Source of the DNA: Arachnopeziza araneosa
Lineage: Eukaryota; Ascomycota; Leotiomycetes; Helotiales; Arachnopezizaceae
Direction: 5' to 3'
Length of the DNA: 64,000 nt
Assembly: GCA_003988855.1 (NCBI GenBank)
Contig: QYAI01000146.1
Coordinates: forward strand, 1 to 64,000
Below, piece after piece: positions 1 to 10,594 of the stretch. The notes under the pieces are model-generated. The model had not been told where the DNA came from and searched no databases. It saw only the letters and a program-made list of their open reading frames with translations. Position 1 is the stretch's first letter; each line of letters begins with the position of its first letter. The translations under genes and the position numbers were made by a program.

Positions 1-257
1 TGTTGTTGAGCAATTAGTACTAGAATCAGAGAATGAGGGGTGGTGGCAGGGATTCTGAGTCGCGAACTGGTCTGAGTCACGAACTGGTCAAGTACGTTAT
101 AGTGTCAACGTATGGGTTGCCCTCACCAAAGCAGGAGATTACTAAGCTTCTTCTGGGCCTTCTGCACCACCCATCCAAATAAAATCAACTCCCAGCTAGA
201 ATTCAAGTTCATTTTATTTCATTCTTCAAAGCTCAAATGAAATTGAGAAAAGGAAAT

Positions 258-2834
258 CTATTGCTGCCATTGCCAATCTTCATTCATCAACATAGAATCA
301 AATATTTCCATGAAGTCTACAACAATTAAATCGTTCCCTACAGGACCATGCCCACCGTGTAGATGAGGAAGGCTCAAGTTGATAGCTTCCCCTTCATCAT
401 CTTGCTCTGATATATGCAGGCCCTCGAAGGGCTAGGTTTACTCGCGATTAGCTTTCGCAGTAGAGCAAATTAAGTTATACGTACGGTGGCTGTAGATGGC
501 TCCAAACTTGCATTAATTTCTTCCAGAGGTAAATTTTGTGACGGTGAAAGATTGGTGGTCCTCACTGTCATTTCCGGGATAATCGGTCGAATGGCGTTCT
601 GTTCCTTGTGAATAAATTGCCTCGCAAAGAAGGTGAACTCGGAGAAGATAGAGCCGCAAAACGAGCCGCCGCTATCGTAATCGAGTCTGCTAAAGTATCC
701 AGCTGCCATGTCTAAAAATAAAAGATTGTTTTTGATGTCTGCACTGGAGGGGTAGTGCACTACTGATTCGAAGAGAATGAACATGGCAGCAAGCGGCATC
801 GCAGCCACTACCCTGCGATTGTTAACATTACTTCCCAGCGTCGTAATATGGAATTACCATAGTGAAGACCACGCTTTAGGCACAGTATATTGTGTTAGCT
901 CTAAAATTGTACAGGCTGCGTTGATAAGGCCATTTTTCCCGATCCCATCTGCCGACAGTGTAGTGGGTTCCCCAATATGTATGGCAAGTCTTGATATTGC
1001 CATCAAGGCACTCTGATAACAGAAATTCTGATGCAGTAGTATCGTAGCCAGAATTGTCGAGAGGTTATGCAGTTTGAAAGAATCACCAGGACGAAACCGT
1101 TCTGGGATACTCATCCTCCAGCACTCCAAGCCGGCGTAGACTTGCTTAATCCCAGCTTGGAATTGCTCGGTTGAGTTTTTGGCAGCCTTGATAGAAAACA
1201 GGGTTTCGTAGGCAATAGATAGCATCCGCGCTAATGTTACTGAGGAAAGAAACCAGTCGCATCCCTCCAAGACCGACTCCGATACTTCGGGAATTGAACA
1301 ACCAATATCAAAATCTACAATCAACGAGGTTAGGGCATCATTAAAACACAATGGCTTCTCCAGACAGTAGATCACCCAGAATAGTATCGACTTTTCACGA
1401 GAATCCGGGGACTGTGTTGGTTTTTGGAGGTTGAGGGTGATTGCAAGTCTTGCCGCTTCAGAAACAAGATAATTTTCCAGCGTGTAAGCCGAAAGATTCT
1501 GTGCAAATATCGCCTAAATATAATGGGAATCATGATCTAGTCCAGAAACAATTCACATAAATTCACAAGACTTACCATGGTGGTTATTGCCTATCTTGGT
1601 TAGTGATAAACAACCGCCATAAAACGTGTCTAGCTCATACCTGGATATTTACAACAGTCGCATCAGGTCCGATCAGATTCGGTATTAAACCAATAGCATA
1701 TCTAAAAAGTTGCCAGGATAAACCCTTCTCCGGCGTGAAGTCTCCTTTATCGTGAAATTGGGAGCCAAGTGCGAGCACACTGTGGTATAAAGCTGACCAT
1801 CCAATCTCTTCCTGGAAACCTCCCATCTGTAAGCTAGAAGTTTTCTCCTCGAAGCGTTTCTGATCGAGATAAGGATACATTGGATGAATGTGCTCAAAAT
1901 ATGCTGGCAACATAATTAGAGATGGCTGAAATGATCTAAGTTTACTGACACTTTATATAGCCTCCGGCTTCTTGAGCTGGAATTGACAAGCGGCCAGTCC
2001 CATCCAACCGGGCGTTAATGAAGGAAGACTTGTTGGCATTTCGGCGAGAATGAGTATGCGCACGCATTCTGTCAATCAAGTCGTACAGACCATTGTGTCC
2101 TAAGCGCTTTGATATGAACCGAAGCCTAGATTCCGAGAAAATTGCGAGACTAGAACTTGCAACTTTTTACTATTAGAGAACCGTTGTGGAATACTCGTAA
2201 ATAACTTACCATAACTATCTAGTGCCTAAAATATCCTTAATTAGCTTTTATATAACATATGTTGGGCGATGTTTGCGCCGCTTTGGCTCACGTGCCTTGT
2301 AGAGAGTGTTTATTGCATCCTCTTGTCTGCCTGGAAGGCGCCGATGTTGTAGAATATGCTCAACATCAAATGGAAATGGCTGTGGATTGGTAATTTCATC
2401 TCTTACGGCGTAGCGACTCACTACATGCTTGTGCGAGGTTCTTTCTTTCTCGTGTTCGATGGTACTTTCAGGGTGATGATCAGCTATTTGGGGCCATGTC
2501 AGGAATCAAGGCTTAATATGACAGCGTATCTATAACATGGATAGTCACTTACTTGAGAGAGACCGCTGATCTCTGGGAAGCTTTCGATTACGTCTACTAT
2601 ACCCAAAGTGGCAGTCTTCTTGCCGGCGCTTCGGAGGGTAAGCGAATGAGCAACTGTAAGTGTATACGACACATTACCGTGCAATTAACACACTTCTCAT
2701 CAGATAGCTGAATCTCTGCACAAATGATTTCTTAGTTTCACTTTGCATACGAACTGGTCTCGATACTTACTGGAGCAACGGACTTTCCGAGACCTACAAT
2801 TCCTGCACGTCCTAACGCACTGACTTGTCTCCAT
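258..2834 (-). CDS. Zn2Cys6 fungal transcription factor
   Basis: Predicted nuclear DNA-binding regulator. The start ATG at 2834 is followed by a zinc binuclear cluster assembled over three short exons (2771-2834, 2678-2715, from 2628 down): CRNCRSRKVRC, then nine residues, then CVNC, six residues, C. This is a textbook C-x2-C-x6-C-x9-C-x2-C-x6-C pattern. A later exon (1635-1913) begins YFEHIHPMYPYLDQKRF, typical of the fungal_trans middle homology region, which continues through 854-1375. The last exon joins at about 430 and runs to a TAG at 258-260, ending in FMEIFDSMLMNEDWQWQQ, an acidic and aromatic tail. Introns between 2480 and 1930 are not resolved with certainty; one may use a GC donor. 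Target genes cannot be told from the sequence. Confidence 0.85.
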
Positions 2835-3700
2835 CTGCTGGGTGGCTCGGATCATATTCTAGAGATCTCGGAATTCCAAGTGGTGATAATTGAAATAGCC
2901 CAAGAACCGAGATAAACCAGAGGATTTTTGGAAAAGAATCAAACGGATGTTGTACCGGTGTGAGCAACACCGAGGCCGAGCTCCAGAGCAGCGAGGCAAA
3001 CTACCGAGCGCCGAGAATATATGCCTTATCGATAACAACTCGTCCAATCAGAGAAACACATCTTCTGCCGAGCTCTAACAGTAACACCGAGCTGAGATGC
3101 GGTTTGTAAATGTGCTTTGAGAGCTGAGAGTGGGATAATAACTTCGATCACGTGAGCGTATGTGTTTACTGTTGTGGCATTGCACAATTCATTTTTCTAG
3201 AAATATTGGTACATGCTATGACTTAATCTCTTTCATACTATGGTATTGTGCTATATCTACTTTTCTATTCTGTAACTGTATAACTTCTGATAGTTTTAAG
3301 TCTGGAATGGTTGCTTTTCCCGAAGAATGCTCCTGTACCTTATTAGCCAAAGTAATCTTATACTTTTTGGATCAACCAAGAACTTATGTATGAATTTGTT
3401 TAATCCCAGGACTATGTTCTATATCAATTCAAGCTTGGAGAATGTTTGACTACTTTATCACTATATATCCCTAAAAGCGCCTTTGTTCAAGTAATTTAAG
3501 TCATCTTAGCTGTTTGACTTGTTGCTCAAATCTATCAAACCTACTTAGCATTGCTTTGCTTACTGCAACCAGGCAACGAGGGCATTTAGCTACTTGGACA
3601 TCAAGATTATTTTGGTCACGTGGCAAACGCTAAGCCCCTCGTTTGCTTGGAAAAGTTGCAACTCAAATAATGCACCTACCCAAAAATCTGACCGAACATA
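2835..3700. other. Gene-poor intergenic region
   Basis: About 870 bases between the Zn2Cys6 gene and the F-box/LRR-like remnant. The 3100-3560 part is AT-rich. Short open frames here have no recognisable protein character. It presumably holds the promoter of the minus-strand regulator. Confidence 0.5.
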
Positions 3701-3704
3701 CGAT

Positions 3705-5462
3705 AAACCAGCAGCTTGGCAAACAAACTCCCCAGTGATATATTTCATCTTCTGGCTGAGAAAATTGCTTGTCGAGCAACACTTGCAGCCTTGTGCCGAG
3801 TCTCAATACTCTTCTACGATATCTTCACTCCAGCACTGTACGAAAACTTCGAGCTTGATCGTTGTGACTNTTCGCTAATGACAAGCCTGTCATAACTTTC
3901 GTCAGAGTCTCATCTTTCGCATGTGAGAGAACTCCGCATTGGAGAGAAAATCGATGCCCACGAAGATGACTATGACCCTTCACAAGATGTAATGATCAAC
4001 CTACTCCTGAAAGCAACAAATCTGAGAAGTTTCATGTATGTGCATATTCATTAAAGCACAACTTTGTCAATGCAAACTGACAATGCGTAGAATTGAAGGG
4101 CTGTTCCTTCGCAACTTCTCGGACTCTGTACGTTTTGACCGTGGGAAGAGGCATCATTCAAAAGGTCATGATGATGGGTCTAAGCACGACGCCACATCAT
4201 TTCTCAGCCCTATCCAAGTACTATCGGAACTAAAACACCTTCAAAACGTTTCTCTTGTTAGCTTACCGACAAATTATACAATGGAATTTGGTTGGCAAAT
4301 TTCCCCGGAAATTAGCTCTCCATCAATTGGAACGAAACTCCTGGCTAGGCATTGTCGACGATGTTGCTAAGGTGCTTGTCTCTTCACCCGGACTTACCTC
4401 GTTAAGTTTTTCATTGGCTCCAGAAAGACTTCTTCGTAACGATCCATTGCGTAGGCTCATCAACTGTTACCACACGAATCGAGAGACTCAACTACCTCTG
4501 AAACGCTCCCATCTGTATCTTGGCCTCGGCTTTTTGCCTGTTGCCTTTACAATCTCTGGTCTCGATGATTCTACCTCAGTCGTCTAACAGACCTTCACAC
4601 TTTGGTTGATTTACAATTAGATAACTCAAGCAACAACTCCAAGCTGTGCGAGGTTGCGGATTTTATCATTCATGCCGGACTTTTCTCTGAAGCTACTCAA
4701 CTTCAAAGACTTTCCGTTGAGCGACTCAGTTCTGATATCATCGAGCTTATTGAGGTAGTCACAAAGTCGAGCGAAAGGCCAAGGAGTCTATACGAGCTTG
4801 AGGCTTCTGCATATTTCGAAACCTTGAAGGTTGAGGTAGAAGGCCGTTTTGACGCATACGGCAATCCGAAATTGTGTTCTTTACCAATTGAGACAAGTGG
4901 CCAGCAGTGGGGAAGACTTTCCTGCAGAACCAAGCTTGACCACGTTTTATGGCGTGGTGGGACGAGAGTGCTCGACGACCATGTGTCACATTGTCCGCAA
5001 CTCGAAGAATTGTCAGTGCCTATGAATGAAGGAGACGTTATATCCCCCAAGCGCGAGATTATGCCACGAACAAAGAAGTTGCACACCTTGATGATCCCAA
5101 CAGGCCAGCTCGCCGAGCTTATTTACTCGAACAGCTCCGAGCCTAACCAGAAGAGTATACTCCAGGGCCCGGATCAAGACGCAGAGAACATGCAGGAAAC
5201 ATTCAGATTGAGTGTCGTCAAGGATCTCTTTGAAACCAATCGACTGATGATGCAACAAGATCCTGAAATCACTCCTTTCCGATATATCGGCGTCGGAATA
5301 GCCGTCTACCATTGCTTGCTATCTAATCCTTCTCTTTGGATGCCAAAAATTACTTTCTCAATTGAAAAGACTACGAGTGATGGTAGGAGAGTTGCCGAGG
5401 AATTTGAGATCATCAGATTGTCACTCGCTGAAGCGCGTAGGTTTCACATCGCGTTTGTGTAG
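3705..5462 (+). pseudogene. F-box/LRR-like protein gene, probably degraded
   Basis: Reading from about 3705 gives LPSDIFHLLAEKIA, then a conserved-looking TPALYENFEL segment, the usual F-box-like opening of large fungal LRR families. The frame is interrupted by TAA at 3893-3895, yet continues at once with SHLSHVRELRIGEKID. A good intron (GTATGTG from 4034 to a TAG before 4091) links this to LSELKHLQNVSL. Further frame changes near 4250-4315 and 4450-4590 could be introns or frameshifts. The last stretch (about 4591-5462) is a clean 290-aa frame with LRR-like HCPQLEELSVP. No ATG precedes the F-box part in frame, and base 3870 is N next to the stop. Function would be substrate recognition for SCF ubiquitin ligase if intact. 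The decay call depends on the TAA being real. Confidence 0.55.
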
Positions 5463-6186
5463 AAGAATTGTCTGAAAGATTACAAATGGCATAAACTTTG
5501 AATGTACTACCAAATGCGACGATCTTGGATGCTGTTTTATGCGACGATTGTCCTAAGGCGCAAGTTGGCTAAAGAATCCCTCTGCTGACTGTTGAAAACT
5601 GGTCCGTACACCTCTGTGGCGGGCACGCTATATAAAGTCTTAGCTACTCTTGGTCATCCGTTTCATGCATAGTATCATACGATTATGATATTTTCAAACC
5701 CGGTGGTGAGTGGCCAAAGTCTTGGGGATCGCATCAAGAAGACTTCAAGATTTCCACAGTTCAAATGTTCTCAGACCAAGTACCCAAAATCAAAAGATAC
5801 AGGGATAGAAAGGCTCAACTAGCGATCTAGCTATATTTCTAGGTTTGCTTATTTGATCCGAAATACAAGTTTCAATCAATCGACTAGATTGCGATGTCGC
5901 TATACAAGGCTAGGTATAGGCATGCAGGTGGCGAACTTGATCAGGTCAGGGGTGCCCTTACCGTTACCCTTGTTCCGTCAGCGATAAGTTGCCAGTGATG
6001 CCCTCGCCATGTCGATCGCCGGGGCAGGGTGAGCCATGGCCACGACGTACAGAGGCAACCAGCGAGTATTTAAAGAGAGACATTTTTCACTTTGAGATTC
6101 CAAAAGAACAAGAACGACACATTCTTACACCCGCAAAACTTTCCTCAAGCAAGAAATCACTTACAATATTCATACTTTAGCCCATC
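5463..6186. promoter_or_regulatory. Intergenic region with TATA-like promoter of the DUF3632-like gene
   Basis: No convincing gene. A TATTTAAAG box lies at about 6067-6075, roughly 115 bases upstream of the ATG at 6187, and the intervening sequence is A/C-rich as is common in fungal 5' leaders. Confidence 0.5.
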
Positions 6187-7098
6187 ATGAACATGGACGA
6201 ACAGATTGCAAGCACCGTCGGTGTCCTCGAGATAGGCAAGCAGATGTTCACTAGAGAAGCTATTCGGTCTGGGAATGACAACACCTTATATGACACGATG
6301 GGATCATGCATCCGCGGTCTCACTCGCCGCTTCGCTCGTGGTGAACAGCGACCCATGGAAATAACCATCGCGGAAGTCCACAACGTCTGGTTCATCTTCA
6401 CCTTGGCCGTCTCTTATATCGACGCCAATCACCCCGCTCAAGATCGCCTCATCCGCATCATTCTCTGGGCGAGAGAAACGAGTGTGTTGACCGCGGCTGA
6501 TAGGAATGAAGCCACTGTTCCTGATGGAAGACTCTGGATTGATCTACCCTATATGGTAGGGGATGTCAAGGTCGCTTGGGAAAAGGCCGTCGCGATGGTT
6601 TCGACCGATGCGGACCCAATGGCGGCTGTCAGGGTGTGTAATCTTGCTGCAGGGATAGCAAGGCTTGCGGGGTTGGGGGTCTGTGATGACGCTTTTACGG
6701 CGTGTGGTGTGGATATTATGAAGAAGGTGTTGGAAGAGAAGGAGTTAGGCGGCTTTACTATTCTTCAATTGCTTGCTCTGGTGGAGGTTTGGTTGCGTTA
6801 TGGGGGTGACAAGTTATTCGTGCTTGCTGGGAAGGATCTGGATTTTGAGGAGCGCTGGAATGGCTCGGGTAAGACGCCTCTTGGACCACTGGCCAGAGAT
6901 GTGGGATTGGAAAAAGATGGTTTGAGTCGAGGGAGGGTATCATTTTGGGAACAGCAGCTCTTGAGACTCAAGGCGCATGAGGATGATGAGATAAATGCTG
7001 CAGCTCGACGTTGTTGCGATATGATTGAATGGTGTTGCACTTGTCTGAATGGGAAGGCAATTGAGGCCTGGGCTAATGATGAAGAGTCGGGTGTCTAA
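6187..7098 (+). CDS. DUF3632-like fungal protein
   Basis: Single-exon gene of 303 residues. The N-terminal half contains VHNVWFIFTLAV and a HPAQDRLIRIILWAR segment. Such an aspartate/proline-containing HPAQDRL motif is what I associate with the fungal DUF3632 family, found widely in Pezizomycotina and of unknown role. The remainder is rich in amphipathic helices and ends with a Cys-rich RRCCDMIEWCCTC stretch. No signal peptide or membrane segment is visible, so it is probably cytosolic. The ATG is the first in frame behind a leader with a TATA-like box. The family assignment is from memory of the motif, not a search. Confidence 0.75.
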   Translation: MNMDEQIASTVGVLEIGKQMFTREAIRSGNDNTLYDTMGSCIRGLTRRFARGEQRPMEITIAEVHNVWFIFTLAVSYIDANHPAQDRLIRIILWARETSVLTAADRNEATVPDGRLWIDLPYMVGDVKVAWEKAVAMVSTDADPMAAVRVCNLAAGIARLAGLGVCDDAFTACGVDIMKKVLEEKELGGFTILQLLALVEVWLRYGGDKLFVLAGKDLDFEERWNGSGKTPLGPLARDVGLEKDGLSRGRVSFWEQQLLRLKAHEDDEINAAARRCCDMIEWCCTCLNGKAIEAWANDEESGV

Positions 7099-7548
7099 GT
7101 ACTTGGACGGGATGAAATGTATCTTTCTTTTAAGAATTGATTCATGTTATCGAAATTCAGATGAATCATGCGCCGAGGATGATTAAATGATTTATTATAA
7201 GGCGTGCTGATTGGATGAGTTTGAGCTAAATCATGGCCAAGGCTCAACTCGAACCAACCTCTCTCTTATCTCACCTTACTCGATTTCACAAACTCGTGCT
7301 CGACTCCCCAGATTTTTGTCGACACAGTGGTCAGAGGATGTGCAGCTGATTATATTAGATATGCTGACTGGGGTGTAAATTTCATAGAGTGAGATGACAT
7401 AGTGAGGATCTTTAGCAAGTCCTCGATTGCCTAACTTGACATGAACAATTTCCCAACACAAGTCCCAACTCACGCCAAAATTTCCCGTCACTCATACACG
7501 AAAATGGAGCCTGTCACAACGACGCATATCCTCTTCTGCCACGATGAC
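7099..7548. other. Intergenic region between convergent genes
   Basis: Convergent 3' flanks of the DUF3632-like gene (plus) and the small secreted protein gene (minus). No gene seen. Confidence 0.5.
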
Positions 7549-7911
7549 TTAATCGCACGGGAACGATCCTGGATCAGGCGGGTTGCAGCCCGTGTTCGGA
7601 TCATCAAAGTAACAGAGACCTGATAATGAGTAAGTATAGTCCGTCAACTGCCACTCTCTTACAGTCTGAATTCCGACTCGAACAAAAAGAGAGACGTGGA
7701 AGTTTGAGATGAATGAGAGAGACGTACCATCTCCTTCGCAATAGCAGTAGTTGCCAATACCACGATCGGGATCGGCCCTGGTCCATGTGTTAGCTACCTA
7801 GTTATCGGTTGGGTTTGCATCCATTTACTGGTTGTAACATGGTCCTCTCTGGGCAGCTGCCCAGCTGGAGAGGGATAGAGCGGCTACTACTGCGGAGAGG
7901 AGAAACTTCAT
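7549..7911 (-). CDS. Small secreted cysteine-rich protein (67 aa), three exons
   Basis: Three small exons (7829-7911, 7728-7777, 7549-7619) join in frame through canonical introns (GTAAATG...CTAACACATGGACCAG and GTACGTC...TTACTCATTATCAG). The 67-residue product starts MKFLLSAVVAALSLSSWAA, a clear signal peptide, and then has six cysteines: RGPCYNQ, NYCYCEGDG, LCYFDDP, TGCNPP and a C-terminal PCD. Size, secretion signal and cysteine content fit an apoplastic effector or surface peptide; no known family is recognised. A TATATATA element at about 8036-8043 sits some 125 bases upstream. None of the exons is long enough to stand out as an open reading frame alone, so ordinary ORF scanning misses this gene. 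Confidence 0.8.
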
Positions 7912-8562
7912 GTTTTTCTCTTGGAGTTGAGTCTCTCTTGAGTTGTAGGGTATGGGAGTCTGGGTTTGATGGATGAGAATTATGTGTGAGTCTTATGTTA
8001 AGCTATGGATACTTCTACGTGGACAGGAAGTTCCTTATATATATCCCACCGCATTATCTCGAGCTGCTAGTTGGCTCCTTTTCAGGCATCAACAAATCGT
8101 CGTTTTTGATTCCCTTTCTCTCTCTGATGTCGATCCCACATACGTCAAACTGGATACATTTGCCCGCAGCTTTCGGTCCTTTCGGACGCGTACGGCGTGG
8201 AGAGGGGCTGCTGACCCGATGAACGAGACACCAAGGATGCCCTTCCATATCATAATACAGGTTCTCGGTAAATGGTCAGCCTGCATGCGAGTCTTCGCGA
8301 TCAGGCCCGCTATTGGCAATGCAAGAGCAGAATAATGGTGAGTAAGTTTGGATTTACTGTGATGTGAGAGGTATTCTTGTTAGCATCCGGCCTGCTGAAT
8401 GCAATGGCTGGGTGGGTAATTTAGTTATGACTGTGCAGAACTTGATTTACGCCGTAATATTGTTGCTTAACGCAGCTATGTCTCTATCCACGTGAAGTCA
8501 AGTTTGTTCGATGACGGAGTTTCTGTGCCGTTGCCCAGATCTGGTAACCATTACTTAATTGA

Positions 8563-8660
8563 TCGTCTCTCTATAGCAAATTGTAAATTCCTACCCCCAG
8601 AACGAACTGGATATCGCCTCTCTCTAGCAAATTGTAGATTCCTACCCTCCAGAACCAACT
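8563..8660. repeat. Degenerate 53-bp tandem duplication
   Basis: Two adjacent copies share TCTCTCTAnAGCAAATTGTA followed by nATTCCTACCC and CCAGAAC; the second begins about 53 bases after the first. It lies in non-coding DNA and has no evident function. Confidence 0.6.
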
Positions 8661-9944
8661 GTATATCTCTTCTCGATCATTCACAACTACCTTGTCAATA
8701 ACCAAATATAGCCCTTTTGTTCAGCAACCTTAGTCCTTCGTGTCGTATTTTCTCTGCTTGAATTACAAGTTTCCTATCCTTCTCCGCATCTAAAGTTACT
8801 GTGCCGCTCCCTCGTGTAAGCTTCAAACCTTCCTTGCATTCAAGGAACGAAGTGACGTCGTTGCACAGTGAGTGAGCAAGTCTTGCATGTTGTGTCACAT
8901 CAACAGCCCATCTCGACGACCACTTCGCAGTCAGTCGTTCGGAAAGCCAATCTGAGGCTGAGACGCCACGCCCGGAAGAGGCGGAAACTGCATACCCCGG
9001 ATCTGATGCAACCCAGCAGCGGGGCACGGTTCGCTTACGTGATGGAGGATTGGATCCATGTGAGAAAAGGGGATTCGCTAGGATCGAGGGGATATCGACC
9101 GTGAGAATGCCATACTGAGTAGGTGGTACAGATGGACTTTTGCATTATCGGTTGGGAATAGCATAACTCCTCACCATGAATTATGATGACCTAGCTAGGA
9201 TAACGGCTAAGGATTTTCGATCCCTGCACTCTACCCAAGAGAGAGACCGGGAGAAGTATCTTTGCTGTCAGATATCTTGCGGGGATACAAGTGACCTAGC
9301 TCATCGCTATCAGGACTGAGGTTCTGTCACAAACGGATCGCTTCAGCACCGAGGTTCTGTCACAGACAGATCAGTCTATCAAAACAAAGACCTGCTTCAT
9401 TTTTCGATAGGGAAGTGAAACGAGAAGGGATATTCAAGAGTATACACGCATGGCATGGGCAGGCAGAACCAACCTGTGGACTCGGTCAAGCTCTCCGGAC
9501 CTGCAACTCGTACCCATTCAGCACGAGCATGAATAGCAGACGCTCCCACAGATCCCGATGCAACTTTCCAATCACCCAAGGAACCCACCTCGACAAAGCC
9601 AGTAAAACAATTCACGCATCGAGCCATGGTATCTGCTGCCCTTCACGCCGCTGGGATACATCTGATGAAGGATCTGCACATATCATGGAGCTCTGCGAGA
9701 CACTTGAGGTGATAAACATTCTCTTTACCTGATTCGGGCTTCCTTTGCTGACGAGGTATCATTAGCTGATGGCAGATGGCATCATGGAGAATTCCGAACA
9801 GCCTGCGGACCGAATACTAATAATGGTGGTGAGGGATGGGGCGCGGAGGTTTTGTATCGCCTGGATGAGTCCAGATGGGAGAGGTGGGTATGGTTGTTCC
9901 TTTTGTGGATGAGATCAAACCGCTCACGGTGAGTGATGGACAAG

Positions 9945-9950
9945 TATAAA
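9945..9950 (+). promoter_or_regulatory. TATA box of the 101-aa secreted protein gene
   Basis: TATAAA, 99 bases upstream of the ATG at 10049. Confidence 0.55.
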
Positions 9951-10048
9951 GACGCGTGACGGCCCTCGTGTTGAAGATGGCAACGATATCTATCTCCAAG
10001 ACTCAGATACAGACTCGTTACTTGAATACAGCACCTCGGATCATCACG

Positions 10049-10504
10049 ATGCGTTACTCGGCCATGACTGCCTTCCTCCTCTGCCTCACGGCACCATGCG
10101 TCCTCGCAGCACCAAATCCCGCTCCCACGCCAACCACCAAGAGAGAGGTAACGCGCACGCTGGAGAAGCGCACCGTCTACTCGGGAGTAAGTCCATTACG
10201 CATCGTCCATCACCCATCACCCATTTCCCCTCCACTCCCTCTTCTACCCTAGCGCAGATCCCAGCTCACGTGTGCGACAGTACTGCTCGGTATCCGAGAA
10301 CGCATGCATGTACTTCAACCTGGACGGGACGCAACGCGGGATCTGCACCTGCGCGACCGGCTTCGAGGTACGTATCGTGACGTGAACCGATCTTGCGGGG
10401 TGTCTTGCTAATGGGGGATCCAGTGTCGCGTGAATGACAGCGTCTGTCTCTATGACAGTGACGATCCGACGTCGTGCACGTGCTCGCGTATCCCGCCGAC
10501 GTAG
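10049..10504 (+). CDS. Secreted cysteine-rich protein with Kex2-like sites (101 aa)
   Basis: Exons 10049-10186, 10281-10367 and 10424-10504 join in phase 0 across GTAAGT...CGACAG and GTACGT...GATCCAG introns. The 101-residue product opens with a signal peptide (MRYSAMTAFLLCLTAPCVLA), then a Pro/Thr-rich propeptide containing dibasic sites KR (PTTKREV and TLEKRTVYSG), and a mature region with eight cysteines (YCSVSENACMYF, GICTCATGFECRV, SVCLY, SCTCSRIPPT). Kex2 cleavage after TLEKR would release a roughly 55-residue disulfide-rich peptide. It resembles fungal effector-type secreted proteins; no named family is recognised. A TATA box lies 99 bases upstream, and the stop codon is followed at once by a minisatellite. 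Confidence 0.8.
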
Positions 10505-10507
10505 GGG

Positions 10508-10594
10508 GTGTGGGATGGGTTTGTGTGGGATGGGTTTGTGTGGGATGGGTTTGTGTGGGATGGGTTTGTGTGGGATGGGTTTGTGTGGGTTGGG
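10508..10594. repeat. 15-bp minisatellite (GTGTGGGATGGGTTT, about 5.8 copies)
   Basis: Five perfect copies of the 15-bp unit start at 10508, 10523, 10538, 10553 and 10568, followed by a partial diverged copy. The array begins three bases after the stop codon of the secreted-protein gene and so lies in its 3' UTR. The plus strand is G-rich (runs of three or four G), so the transcript could form G-rich secondary structure. Perfect identity points to recent expansion or slippage. Confidence 0.9.

Larger units (their letters stand above)
7912..10048. other. Long gene-poor region with short direct repeats
   Basis: No convincing gene over about 2.1 kb. It holds the TATA-like promoter of the minus-strand secreted protein gene (about 8036), a degenerate 53-bp tandem duplication near 8563-8660 (two copies around AGCAAATTGTA), a direct repeat of GAGGTTCTGTCACA near 9318 and 9354, and the TATAAA box at 9945-9950 that serves the next gene. 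Confidence 0.5.

Noticed and set aside
10508..10594. Possible CRISPR-like repeat array
   Set aside because: Units are directly adjacent with no spacers, and the organism is a fungus; it is a minisatellite.
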